A stretch of DNA of 23,879 nucleotides from Candidatus Saccharimonadota bacterium (lineage in GTDB: Bacteria; Patescibacteriota; Saccharimonadia; Saccharimonadales; SZUA-47), in contig JAGONL010000004.1 in NCBI GenBank assembly GCA_017993025.1, positions 2,189-26,067 on the forward strand, given 5' to 3'. The first letter of the stretch is position 1; every line of letters starts with the position of its first letter. The translations under genes and the position numbers were made by a program. This document shows, piece by piece, positions 1 to 6,076 of the stretch. The notes below the pieces were generated by a model. That model did no database searches, was not told the DNA's origin, and saw nothing but the letters and a program-made list of their open reading frames with translations.

Positions 1-194
1 TATTTAGCGATGATGCCTTTTCGCTTTAGCGTTCTAAGAGCACTTGTGCTGATTTTGACTCGGATTTTTTTGCCGTCAATAACAAGTGTCTTTTTCTGAA
101 GATTTGGCTCCCAAACCTTTTTTGTGTGACGCTGAGAAAAGCTGACGTTATTGCCAAACTGTTTGCCTTTGCCTGAGATTTCACATACTTTCAT
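1..194 (-). CDS. rpmB: 50S ribosomal protein bL28 (stop codon cut by window edge)
   Basis: Ribosomal protein bL28 of the large subunit. Translating the minus strand from the ATG at 194 gives 64 residues beginning MKVCEISGKGKQFGNNVSFS, the usual L28 opening (C.isGK....GNN.SHs), then a basic middle part and a C-terminal ALRTLKRKGIIAK. The reading frame reaches the window edge with TA as the last two bases, so the stop (TAA or TAG) is probably the codon cut here; 64 aa is a normal length for the family. An AGGA ribosome binding site precedes the ATG, and a good promoter lies at 223-251. Too short for ordinary ORF calling but confidently recognised by family pattern. Confidence 0.9.
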   Translation of the reverse strand, partial: MKVCEISGKGKQFGNNVSFSQRHTKKVWEPNLQKKTLVIDGKKIRVKISTSALRTLKRKGIIAK

Positions 195-222
195 TGTTTT
201 CCTGCTCGGTTATTAGTACTTA

Positions 223-251
223 ATACTACTATTTTTATCTGTTTTGGTCAA
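223..251 (-). promoter_or_regulatory. Promoter of rpmB
   Basis: On the minus strand TTGACC (246-251) and TAGTAT (223-228) are separated by exactly 17 bp. Predicted start near 216 gives a leader of about 22 nt before the rpmB ATG. The -35 box lies inside the GGTCAACCCC direct repeat that flanks the inverted-repeat element at 251-332. Confidence 0.65.
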
Positions 252-339
252 CCCCGTAGTAGAACTTTGACAATTTTGTCGTACAAAATCATTATTTGCT
301 CTGCAAATAAGGTCAAAGACTCACTACGGGGTCAACCCC
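246..339. repeat. Branched inverted-repeat element with 10-bp direct repeats
   Basis: A compact nested palindrome. The outer arms 251-260 (ACCCCGTAGT) and 323-332 (ACTACGGGGT) match perfectly over 10 bp. Inside, CTTTGAC (265-271) pairs with GTCAAAG (312-318). Inside that sit two further hairpins: ATTTTGT (273-279) with ACAAAAT (283-289), and TTATTTGC (292-299) with GCAAATAA (303-310), each with a 3-nt loop. The whole can fold as a cross with two small arms. The 10-mer GGTCAACCCC occurs at 246-255 and again at 330-339, like a target duplication or repeat border. It may be a small non-autonomous element or a folded regulatory region; it contains no gene. Confidence 0.7.
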
Positions 340-349
340 TTAAATGGCG

Positions 350-424
350 TAGGGTATAGGTGGTGGGGTAGAGGGTAGAAATTGATGCTAACTAAACCCT
401 AAAGCCTATGCCCTAAACCCTATA
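350..424. repeat. G-rich/C-rich imperfect inverted repeat
   Basis: The plus strand is G-rich at 350-378 (TAGGGTATAGG and a GAGGGTAG run) and C-rich at 392-424, with CCTATGCCCTA at 405-415 and TAAACCCTA units at about 393-401 and 414-422. TAGGGTATAGG (350-360) pairs with CCTATGCCCTA (405-415) with one G-U pair. It lies directly upstream of the M50 protease promoter. No function can be assigned. Confidence 0.5.
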
Positions 425-433
425 TTCGTGCGG

Positions 434-439
434 TATACT
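434..439 (+). promoter_or_regulatory. -10 box (TATACT) of the M50 protease gene
   Basis: TATACT lies 9 nt before the ATG at 449. Transcription would start close to the start codon, leaving no room for a Shine-Dalgarno sequence. No convincing -35 box is seen. Confidence 0.45.
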
Positions 440-448
440 ATTAGTATT

Positions 449-1075
449 ATGCTTGAAAGTTCGTCCTTGTTTACGATTGGGGTTTTTATTGCGATTTTGT
501 TTGTGTCTGTTTCTTTTCACGAGATGATGCACGCTTTTACGGCGCATATGCTAGGTGATGATTTGGCTCATGCGCATGGTAGGGTAAGCCTAAATCCACT
601 TCGCCATATTGACCCAATGCTGACGATATTACTACCGTCGGTTATGTTGCTACTAGGGATGTCGCCTATTTTGGCGGCCAAACCTGTTCCGATAAATACG
701 AATCGCATCAGCGGTGATGAGCTGGGTTTAGCCGTTGTCGGACTTGCAGGACCATTGACTAATCTGTTACTAGCAAGTCTTGGGGCGCTTGTATTAAACA
801 TCTTTTTGCCTATACAGAGTTTGGGCCAGGATATTGTGCAGTTATTTGTGGAGTTAAACGTGTCGCTGTTTGTTTTTAATATGATACCGCTGCCGCCACT
901 TGATGGCTCTAGATTACTTTATGCGGTTGCACCTCGTCCTGTGCAGAGATTCATGGAGCAGATTGAACAGATGGGTATTTTTGTTGTGTTGATGTTCCTG
1001 TTTATACTTCTTCCCGCTATTAGTCCAATTTTAATATCTGTTAATGACACTATTCTAAATTTCTTAATACGGTAA
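449..1075 (+). CDS. Site-2 protease family membrane metalloprotease (peptidase M50)
   Basis: Predicted intramembrane zinc protease of the M50B type (short, Rv2869c/SpoIVFB-like group without PDZ domain). The sequence shows HEMMH (H24, E25, H28) in the first membrane segment, which is the HExxH zinc site, and NMIPLPPLDG (144-153), the family's N-x(n)-PxxDG motif with the third zinc ligand D152. Four to five hydrophobic stretches cover most of the 208 residues. The frame opens with a GTG at 428, but that codon lies upstream of the TATACT -10 box, so the ATG at 449 is preferred. In related families such enzymes cleave membrane-bound regulators or leftover signal peptides; the substrate here is unknown. 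The gene stands alone between rpmB and the RNase P RNA gene. Confidence 0.88.
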   Translation: MLESSSLFTIGVFIAILFVSVSFHEMMHAFTAHMLGDDLAHAHGRVSLNPLRHIDPMLTILLPSVMLLLGMSPILAAKPVPINTNRISGDELGLAVVGLAGPLTNLLLASLGALVLNIFLPIQSLGQDIVQLFVELNVSLFVFNMIPLPPLDGSRLLYAVAPRPVQRFMEQIEQMGIFVVLMFLFILLPAISPILISVNDTILNFLIR

Positions 1076-1106
1076 GTAAGAATATAGCAAAAACTCCGGA
1101 GTGTAG

Positions 1107-1112
1107 TACAAT
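1107..1112 (+). promoter_or_regulatory. -10 box (TACAAT) of the RNase P RNA gene
   Basis: TACAAT ends 6 nt before the predicted 5' end of the RNase P RNA, the spacing expected for a transcription start. The -35 region is poor. This pair gives an internal calibration of -10-to-start distance in this genome. Confidence 0.55.
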
Positions 1113-1118
1113 AACAGA

Positions 1119-1484
1119 GCCAGATATGCAGTGATGATCGCCGTCCAGTTAAACCTGGAGGGAGGAAAGTCCGGGCAACACCAAGGGCTGACAGTTGCTA
1201 ACGGCAACCAAGAGTGATCTTAGGGAAAGTGCCACAGAAACGACACAGCTAACGTTCGTATTCCGAACAAGCTATGGTGAAAAGAGTGGGGTAAGAGCCC
1301 ACAGGTCCCATGGGTGACTATGGGACGAGGTAAACCCTGTCTGTTGCAAGGAGCGAAGCTTTGTCGACTTGTCGACCGGTACCCTTGCCGAGCTTCGCGC
1401 TAAAAACCGCTTGATCTCGCGAGCAATTGCGAGACTAGATAGATGATCGTCCTCGACAGAACCCGGCTTATTAGCATATCTGGC
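1119..1484 (+). ncRNA. rnpB: RNase P RNA (bacterial type A)
   Basis: Catalytic RNA that removes 5' leaders from tRNA precursors. Conserved blocks are present in the right order: GAGGAAAGTCCGGGC near 1152-1166, ACAGAAA near 1235, a GTAAGAGCCCACAG block near 1291-1304, AGGTAAACCC near 1328, and the 3' block AGATGATCGTC ... ACAGAACCCGGCTTA near 1441-1470. The terminal P1 helix is explicit: GCCAGATATGC-like 1119-1129 pairs with GCATATCTGGC at 1474-1484, which sets the ends and gives about 366 nt. The P12 region (about 1350-1400) holds a long local hairpin including TCGACttGTCGA. The protein partner gene rnpA is not in the window. Confidence 0.95.
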
Positions 1485-1504
1485 ATCTAACTTAAATCAA
1501 GCTT

Positions 1505-1537
1505 TTAAAAAACCTCCTGAGTCAGGAGGTTTTTTGT
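1505..1537. terminator. Bidirectional terminator between rnpB and rplT
   Basis: AACCTCCTGA (1511-1520) pairs perfectly with TCAGGAGGTT (1522-1531), with an A-run on the left and a T-run on the right. It can end rnpB on the plus strand and the infC-rpmI-rplT transcript on the minus strand. Confidence 0.88.
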
Positions 1538-1560
1538 GGTTAACAGAGAAGTATGGTCTG

Positions 1561-1905
1561 TTATTTTGCTGCGTTTCTAGCGATAACGCTGAAGGCTTCC
1601 TTGTCGTTTACGGCAAGCTCACTCAGCATTTTGCGGTCAACAGTTAGGCTGTTTTTCTTCATACCATGGATAAGTTTGCTGTATGTAGTACCGTTTTCTC
1701 TAGCGGCTGCATTAATACGAGCATTCCAAAGCTGGCGGAAAGTTCGCTTTTTCTCTCGTCTGTCTCTGTGGGCATTTTCTAGTGCTTTTACAATTGCTTG
1801 TTTTCCACGTCTAACACTAGAGCGGTGCGCTAATGTCATTCCCTTTGTGCCCTTGCGAATCTTGTTATGGCGGGCTCGGCCGGTAACTCCTCTTTTAACT
1901 CTCAT
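1561..1905 (-). CDS. rplT: 50S ribosomal protein bL20
   Basis: Large-subunit assembly protein that binds 23S rRNA domain II early in assembly. The 114-residue product opens MRVKRGVTGRARHNKIRK, a very basic extended N-terminus, and continues with the family segment RREKKRTFRQLWNARINAAAR (about 50-70) and GMKKNSLTVDRKMLSELA (about 81-98). Length matches the family (about 115-120). It is the last gene of infC-rpmI-rplT, 10 bp after rpmI, with an AGGA site before the ATG. In other bacteria L20 represses this operon by binding its mRNA; whether it does so here cannot be seen directly. Confidence 0.97.
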   Translation of the reverse strand: MRVKRGVTGRARHNKIRKGTKGMTLAHRSSVRRGKQAIVKALENAHRDRREKKRTFRQLWNARINAAARENGTTYSKLIHGMKKNSLTVDRKMLSELAVNDKEAFSVIARNAAK

Positions 1906-1915
1906 ATTATTCCTT

Positions 1916-2110
1916 CTATGCTCCTAAATTAAGCTTTATGCTTTTACTTTGCTTACCTTCTACTGATTTAACACCTGCAAATGTTCGTTTTCTACTTTTG
2001 CTTTTCTTTTCCAGTAGGTGATTACCGGTTGCTTTGCGTCTTAGAACTTTTCCGTTCTTGTTAACTTTGAATCGGTCTTTTGTTCCGCTATGAGTTTTGA
2101 GTTTTGGCAT
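1916..2110 (-). CDS. rpmI: 50S ribosomal protein bL35
   Basis: Small basic large-subunit protein. The 64 residues start MPKLKTHSGTKDRFKV and contain the family's KRR-like basic middle part (GKVLRRKATGNHLLEKKSKSRKR is the recognisable stretch, about residues 20-42). The start codon is fixed by the conserved MPK.KTHSG opening, so the 23-bp overlap with the end of infC is genuine. A perfect AAGGAG (plus-strand 2119-2124) lies inside the infC coding sequence, 8 nt before the rpmI ATG, so translation is probably coupled. Followed after 10 bp by rplT. Confidence 0.96.
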   Translation of the reverse strand: MPKLKTHSGTKDRFKVNKNGKVLRRKATGNHLLEKKSKSRKRTFAGVKSVEGKQSKSIKLNLGA

Positions 2111-2618
2111 TTTGTGATCTCCTTATGACAAATGTTAGCTGTTTTCCTGCAAATATTGGTTGTTGGTCGACAACGATTGTATCCCCGAAAGTGTCGATTA
2201 TCTTCTTTGCGACGTTAAACCCTACGTCTCTGTGTGCTAATTCACGACCTCTGAATTTTAGCGTGTATTTTACCTTGTGGCCGATGTCCAAAAATTCGCG
2301 TACTTTTTTAGCTTTTACTTCTAAATCGTGGTCGCTTATCTTTAAACCTACACGCATTTGCTTAACTTCGAGCGCTTTAGCGTTGCGTTTGTTTTTCTGC
2401 AACTGCTTGGTGCGTTGGTAATTGTATTTGCCCCAATCTATGATTTTGGCTACCGGCGGATCTGCTTGTGGGGATATTTCTACTAAGTCTAGTTCGGCTA
2501 GTTCAGCTGCTGCTAGTGCCTCTGATTTAGTCATTATCCCTAAGAGATTGCCGTCTTCGTCAATTACCCGAAGGTGAGTCGCCCGAATTTGATGGTTCAG
2601 GCGGGTTACGTTGCTAAT
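2088..2618 (-). CDS. infC: Translation initiation factor IF-3, probable AUU start
   Basis: IF-3 binds the 30S subunit, keeps it apart from 50S and checks start codons. Starting at the first in-frame ATG (2534) would remove the first 28 residues of the N-domain. The frame is open further upstream and encodes the expected segment LNHQIRATHLRVIDEDGNLLG. No in-frame ATG, GTG or TTG exists there, but an ATT at 2616-2618 follows a perfect AAGGAG at 8 nt. From it the product is 176 aa (E. coli: 180) with the N-domain, the linker helix rich in K/R/N (about 72-85) and the C-domain (KYTLKFRGRELAHRDVG, about 115-131). AUU is the classical infC start in E. coli, where it allows IF-3 to repress its own synthesis. 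The end overlaps rpmI by 23 bp. Gene identity is certain; the exact start is an inference, though a strong one. Confidence 0.95.
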   Translation of the reverse strand: MSNVTRLNHQIRATHLRVIDEDGNLLGIMTKSEALAAAELAELDLVEISPQADPPVAKIIDWGKYNYQRTKQLQKNKRNAKALEVKQMRVGLKISDHDLEVKAKKVREFLDIGHKVKYTLKFRGRELAHRDVGFNVAKKIIDTFGDTIVVDQQPIFAGKQLTFVIRRSQNAKTQNS

Positions 2619-2626
2619 TGGACTTA

Positions 2627-2632
2627 CTCCTT
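2627..2632 (-). promoter_or_regulatory. Shine-Dalgarno site of infC
   Basis: AAGGAG on the minus strand, 8 nt before the ATT at 2618-2616. This strong site at ideal distance decides the non-canonical start and makes the ATG at 2534, which has no such site, unlikely. Confidence 0.8.
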
Positions 2633-2655
2633 AAATATAATTGTTGTTTTGTTAG

Positions 2656-2684
2656 ATTTTACCAGATATGAAAGGCATTTTCAA
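2656..2684 (-). promoter_or_regulatory. Promoter of infC-rpmI-rplT
   Basis: Minus strand: TTGAAA (plus 2679-2684), 17-bp spacer, TAAAAT (plus 2656-2661) preceded by TGG as an extended -10. It overlaps the last codons of comM, so the operon can be transcribed independently of comM. Predicted leader about 30 nt, too short for a long L20-binding leader. Confidence 0.75.
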
Positions 2685-4198
2685 GTGGTAACGATAGGTC
2701 TATAACGAAGTGCTTCGCTAATATGGTGTGTTTCGATAGTTTTTGAACCTTCTAAATCTGCAATTGTACGGGCCACTTTGACTGTTTTCATGTAGACACG
2801 AGCCGATAAATCTAGCTTTTCCGAAGCTCTGTCTAGGAGCTCTTTGGCTTCTTCTGTTAGGTGAGAGTGTTTTTTTACTTCTTTGTTTGTCATAAGACCG
2901 TTGCGACCTTGTGTAGAATTAAATCTCTGTGTCTGGCGCGCAATAGTATCAACAACCCTTTTTCTGACAATGTCACTTTTTTCTTGTCCATCTAGGTTGT
3001 CACGCAGAAGAGAAGTGTGGTCTATCGAGTCTACTGTGACGTGCAAATCAATCCTGTCCAGTAGGGGGCCGGAGAGTTTTTTCTGATACCTGTCAATTTC
3101 CAAAGGAGAACAAATGCAAGGTTTTGAGCTACCCCAGTAACCGCATGGGCAGGGGTTTTTGGTGGCAATCAATAGGAAATCAGCAGGGTAGGTCACTCTG
3201 TCTTGAGCCCTGGATACGGTTACTTGCTTGTCTTCTAGCGGTTGTCGCAAACTTTCTATGGCTGATCTTTTGAATTCAGGTAGTTCGTCCAGAAAAAGTA
3301 TGCCGGTGTGGCTAAGTGTCACTTCACCGGGCTTTGGACGCGCTCCACCCCCAATAATTGCTACGTCGCTAGTACTGTGATGGGGCGAGCGAAGAGGTCG
3401 GGTTGTTAGTAAATCCCCTGTAGAGTTGCTAACCAAACTATGTATATGAGTTATTGTGATTATTTCTTCACGAGTTAGAGGGGGCATTATTCCAATTAGT
3501 GCCTTTGCTAACATGCTTTTGCCAACTCCGGGAGGACCACTAAGAAGTACATTGTGCTGTCCGGCTGCAGCAATTTCTAAAGCTCTTTTTGCTACTGTTT
3601 GTCCTATGACCTCTGAGAAATCTATTGTTTTTGCCGAGGAATCCTTCGCCTCGTTTATATCCAGCCCCTCTTTAGTATCAGTATATTCAACATTCTTACC
3701 TGCTAGTTTTTTATGTAATTCTTTGAGTGAATCAACGCTACAAAGATAAATTTCAGGTATGAGCATTGCCTGTAACAAGTTGCCCTTTGGAAGGATAAAG
3801 TGTCTGTAGCCGTATTTTTTAGCCGTTAGAATTTTGCCAATTATGCCTCTTACGGGCTTTATAGAGCCGTCTAGTCCAAGTTCTCCTAGCATAATTGGAT
3901 CATTTGCATCTGGCTTAACTTGGTTTGATTCTATGAGTATCGACGACGCGATTGCTATATCGAAATGAGCTCCATTTTTTGGTATGTCAGAAGGGGCAAT
4001 ATTGATAGTTATTTTTTTCCTTGGCATTTCGATTGCAGAGCTTGCAAATGCGCTCCTGATTCGTTCTTTAGATTCTTCCAGGCTTTTTCCTACCACTCCT
4101 ATTAGCAATAATGTAGGTAGCCCACGACTAAGATGAGTCTGAACTTCCACTACAATGCCATCATTCCCAGAATCGTGAACAGATTTTACTGTCTTCAT
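2681..4198 (-). CDS. comM: ComM/YifB family AAA+ ATPase (Mg-chelatase-like)
   Basis: Ring-forming AAA+ helicase that in naturally competent bacteria drives branch migration during integration of incoming single-stranded DNA. Residues 1-170 form the ComM-type N-domain (VEVQTHLSRGLPTLLLIGVVG, ESKERIRSA, AFDIA-like NGAHFDIAIASSIL). The chelatase domain has Walker A GPPGVGKS at 221-228, Walker B ILFLDELPEF, a GGGARPKPGEVTLSHTGI segment and the cysteine-rich NPCPCGYWGSSKPCICSP typical of the family. The C-terminal helical domain ends in RYRPI. A TTG at 4234 would add 12 residues; the ATG at 4198 fits the family start and length (505 aa) and is preferred, though its ribosome binding site is weak. 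In CPR bacteria with reduced genomes comM is commonly kept along with DNA-uptake machinery. Confidence 0.93.
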   Translation of the reverse strand: MKTVKSVHDSGNDGIVVEVQTHLSRGLPTLLLIGVVGKSLEESKERIRSAFASSAIEMPRKKITINIAPSDIPKNGAHFDIAIASSILIESNQVKPDANDPIMLGELGLDGSIKPVRGIIGKILTAKKYGYRHFILPKGNLLQAMLIPEIYLCSVDSLKELHKKLAGKNVEYTDTKEGLDINEAKDSSAKTIDFSEVIGQTVAKRALEIAAAGQHNVLLSGPPGVGKSMLAKALIGIMPPLTREEIITITHIHSLVSNSTGDLLTTRPLRSPHHSTSDVAIIGGGARPKPGEVTLSHTGILFLDELPEFKRSAIESLRQPLEDKQVTVSRAQDRVTYPADFLLIATKNPCPCGYWGSSKPCICSPLEIDRYQKKLSGPLLDRIDLHVTVDSIDHTSLLRDNLDGQEKSDIVRKRVVDTIARQTQRFNSTQGRNGLMTNKEVKKHSHLTEEAKELLDRASEKLDLSARVYMKTVKVARTIADLEGSKTIETHHISEALRYRPIVTT

Positions 4199-4250
4199 GG
4201 CTTGTACTTTAGACTTAAAGAAAGAAAAAATCAAACTATATAATAACTCT

Positions 4251-4287
4251 TTAAAAAAAGAACAACGACCTGCGAGAAGTCGTTGTT
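4251..4287 (-). terminator. Minus-strand intrinsic terminator upstream of comM
   Basis: AACAACGAC (4261-4269) pairs perfectly with GTCGTTGTT (4279-4287). On the minus strand the stem is followed by C and seven T (plus 4251-4260), so it should stop transcription coming from 4290-5000. No gene is recognised on that strand upstream, so the transcript it ends is unknown. Confidence 0.7.
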
Positions 4288-5012
4288 ACAGAGACGATTT
4301 TTGTTTTTGAGTACTTTTTTTATTCAAAGTACTAAAGATATCCTAACTGCCCATAACGCTAATGTCAACAGTTTTATTTATAATTTTTTCAAGGGAAGAT
4401 TTTATAATATTTAATAACCCTGTACAGTGCGAAAAATGTTACTAATAAAGCATAAAAAAAGTTCAATAATTAAACATTTTATTAACTTATACACTATTAA
4501 TAATACATAAACTCTCAGCCAAGCGCGACACTAATTCTGGCTAACTAAACGCTTGCCAGGTATACATATAAAAGGAATAGATATTGTATTTCCTGAAGGA
4601 ATATTTAAGGTTTTGCGGCACAAACTTCTAACGTGTTTGGTTAAAGTAAAGCTGTACGGATTAAAATTAGCTTTCGTTTGTTACTGCTGTAGGTTGAAGT
4701 AAGTATGTACATATAGAGGTAGATAGGTCTTAAATTAAAGAATTAATGTATTTGTAAGCTAGAATTAATGCTTAGCAAATGGTAGTTTATGCAAAATATA
4801 TGGTTAAAAGTTAAAAATATCTGCAGTAGTGTACGTTGCAAATTTATACAAATAATTGTTGATAGTAAGAACAATAAGTAAAAAATTATTCATTTTTATG
4901 AAAAAAATGCGTTGTAATAAATAAATAGTATATAAATAATAACACTGTCATATATAAATATGCTGAATCTATAGATATAATTCTTACAACAAATAAAATA
5001 GTTTAAATACTA
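4288..5012. other. AT-rich non-coding region
   Basis: About 725 bp rich in A and T, with stop codons in all frames and no credible protein. Several short hairpins are visible: AGTACTTT (4310-4317) with AAAGTACT (4326-4333); AAAGCT near 4649 with AGCTTT near 4670; ATTGTT near 4855 with AACAAT near 4869. Two islands of more balanced composition at about 4515-4560 and 4610-4700 (for example CAAGCG/CGCTTG) could belong to an RNA. Single loose matches to DnaA boxes exist but no cluster. Function unknown. Confidence 0.6.
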
Positions 5013-5041
5013 TTGACTTATTTAAGCATAAGTGCTAACAT
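5013..5041 (+). promoter_or_regulatory. Strong promoter of a candidate small RNA
   Basis: TTGACT (5013-5018), 17-bp spacer, TAACAT (5036-5041) preceded by TGC, i.e. an extended -10. It has no open reading frame downstream before the terminator at 5217-5255. Predicted start about 5048. Confidence 0.65.
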
Positions 5042-5047
5042 GAAAGT

Positions 5048-5255
5048 ATGTTCAGCAAAAATAAAAACCCTGAATAAACATAACGCTCATATTAGCCTAA
5101 AGCTTATTTGAGCGGTCAGTCAAAGCCAGCGGACGATAAGCGCTTCATAAGTCATAAATATTTAGAGCGGATTTATCGTCCAAGGCACCTCTTATAAAAA
5201 TAAAAGTTTCTGTTAGTAAAATTCACGCTTTGGAGGCGTGAATTTTAATTTTATT
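5048..5255 (+). ncRNA. Candidate structured small RNA, family unknown
   Basis: About 208 nt between a good promoter and a strong terminator, without a reading frame. Visible helices: TATGTT near 5047 with AAACATA near 5076; CGCTCA (5084-5089) with TGAGCG (5109-5114); GGACGATAA (5131-5139) with TTATCGTCC (5173-5181), extended across a small internal loop by GCC (5125-5127) with GGC (5184-5186); then the terminator stem. It has no tRNA-like end as in tmRNA, no SRP apical motif and no long 6S-like rod that I can recognise. It could also be the leader of the next gene, but that gene has its own -10 box at 5287. Existence is inferred; function is unknown. Confidence 0.55.
5217..5255 (+). terminator. 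Intrinsic terminator of the candidate small RNA
   Basis: TAAAATTCACGC (5217-5228) pairs perfectly with GCGTGAATTTTA (5236-5247) around a 7-nt loop, followed by the T-rich ATTTTATT. Confidence 0.8.
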
Positions 5256-5286
5256 CAATTTTATAAGTGTTTTTGAAGAATAGGGG

Positions 5287-5292
5287 TACAAT
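5287..5292 (+). promoter_or_regulatory. -10 box (TACAAT) before a leaderless gene
   Basis: TACAAT ends 7 nt before the ATG at 5300, the same distance as between the rnpB -10 box and its RNA start, so the mRNA should begin at or next to the start codon. Confidence 0.5.
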
Positions 5293-5299
5293 AAATATT

Positions 5300-5659
5300 A
5301 TGAAAGTAATCAAAAAAATTATTTCAATTATGACATTTCCGTTTATTTTTGTTGTGTCTTTTGTGCTACTTTTATCGTTTTTTCTTTTTACTGCTCCTTC
5401 GGAAAACAGTTTTGTGCTAAGTTTTATGCCTTTAATACTTGTTTGGGTTGTAGTTTTCTCTTTTATTATGATATTGAGTCCAATATTTGGTCGTTTGCCT
5501 AAAAAACATGTAAAAACAATAGCAGTAACTATAGCATCTGTTGTAATGCTGTTAATTATGTTTTCTGCTTTAGGGCAGTTAGCCTTCTTTGACATAGCGC
5601 TTTTGCTTACTCTTGCTATTGTAGGGGTATTTTACTTCAGAAGATCATGGCCAAACTAA
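5300..5659 (+). CDS. Small integral membrane protein, function unknown
   Basis: 119 residues, almost wholly hydrophobic. After a short basic start (MKVIKK) there are about four membrane segments: roughly residues 7-30, 41-60, 70-90 and 93-112, separated by short loops such as GRLPKKHVK and ending FYFRRSWPN. No catalytic motif or known family is recognised. An ATG-free upstream extension to a codon at 5267 lies before the TACAAT box and is rejected; the ATG at 5300 lies 7 nt after that box and there is no Shine-Dalgarno sequence. It stands between the candidate small RNA and the genes at 5690 and 6077, all on the plus strand, and could belong with them, but each has its own -10 box. Confidence 0.7.
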   Translation: MKVIKKIISIMTFPFIFVVSFVLLLSFFLFTAPSENSFVLSFMPLILVWVVVFSFIMILSPIFGRLPKKHVKTIAVTIASVVMLLIMFSALGQLAFFDIALLLTLAIVGVFYFRRSWPN

Positions 5660-5672
5660 GGAGTTATTGCTA

Positions 5673-5678
5673 TAATTT
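5673..5678 (+). promoter_or_regulatory. -10 box (TATAAT) of the 5690 gene
   Basis: Perfect TATAAT ending 11 nt before the ATG at 5690. The start of transcription would leave a leader of about 4-5 nt. AGGAG at 5661-5665 lies upstream of this box and too far from the ATG to serve as a ribosome site for this start. Confidence 0.5.
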
Positions 5679-5689
5679 AATTTAAGTAT

Positions 5690-6064
5690 ATGGAAGAAAA
5701 CGAAGCCTTAGAGCGCAAACTACCAAATGTTGAGTCTGCTGATTCAGAGACCCACCAAGAGAATATAAGCTCCGTACAGATGGAGCTGCCATCTGCTATG
5801 TCACCAATGCCAGCTCAAGTAGTGCAACCTGTATCTTTGGCTCCAATGCAACAATTTGCTGCTCCTGCGTACCAAGCAAGTTCAATAGCGACACCTGCAG
5901 TAGCCGAGGATATAGATTTAATCGAAAAAGCCTGGGTTGAAAAAGCAAAGGCTATCGTAAATAGTACGCACGGTGACCCTTTTGCTCAGAATAAGGAACT
6001 TAATAAGGTGAAGGCTGAATATATCAAAAAGCGCTATGACAAAGATATAAAGGTAATAGAGTAG
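5690..6064 (+). CDS. Small acidic, Pro/Ala/Gln-rich protein, likely partner of the downstream ATPase
   Basis: 124 residues. The first 85 are low-complexity and rich in Pro, Ala, Gln, Met and Ser with acidic stretches (MEENEALERK, MELPSAMSPMPAQVVQPVS), probably disordered. The last 45 are charged and helical (IDLIEKAWVEKAKAIVNSTH, NKELNKVKAEYIKKRYDKDI), a compact segment I associate with short proteins found in many Saccharibacteria and other CPR genomes next to a VirD4-like ATPase. There is no signal peptide or membrane segment. The next gene starts 12 bp after the stop, so the two are almost certainly cotranscribed. Role unknown; a cytoplasmic adaptor of the ATPase is a guess from position. 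Confidence 0.75.
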   Translation: MEENEALERKLPNVESADSETHQENISSVQMELPSAMSPMPAQVVQPVSLAPMQQFAAPAYQASSIATPAVAEDIDLIEKAWVEKAKAIVNSTHGDPFAQNKELNKVKAEYIKKRYDKDIKVIE

Positions 6065-6076
6065 GGTGAGCATAAA

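Noticed and set aside
428..448. GTG start of the M50 protease
   Set aside because: It precedes the TATACT -10 box and would not be transcribed from it; the ATG at 449 fits better.
1553..1927. Plus-strand hydrophobic frame of 124 codons
   Set aside because: It is the shadow of rplT on the opposite strand and has no promoter or ribosome site.
4288..5012. Replication origin in the AT-rich region
   Set aside because: Only single loose DnaA-box matches, no cluster, and no dnaA or dnaN nearby.
4288..5255. tmRNA in the gene-free region
   Set aside because: No tRNA-Ala-like end, T-loop or tag-coding frame with a matching end was found on either strand.
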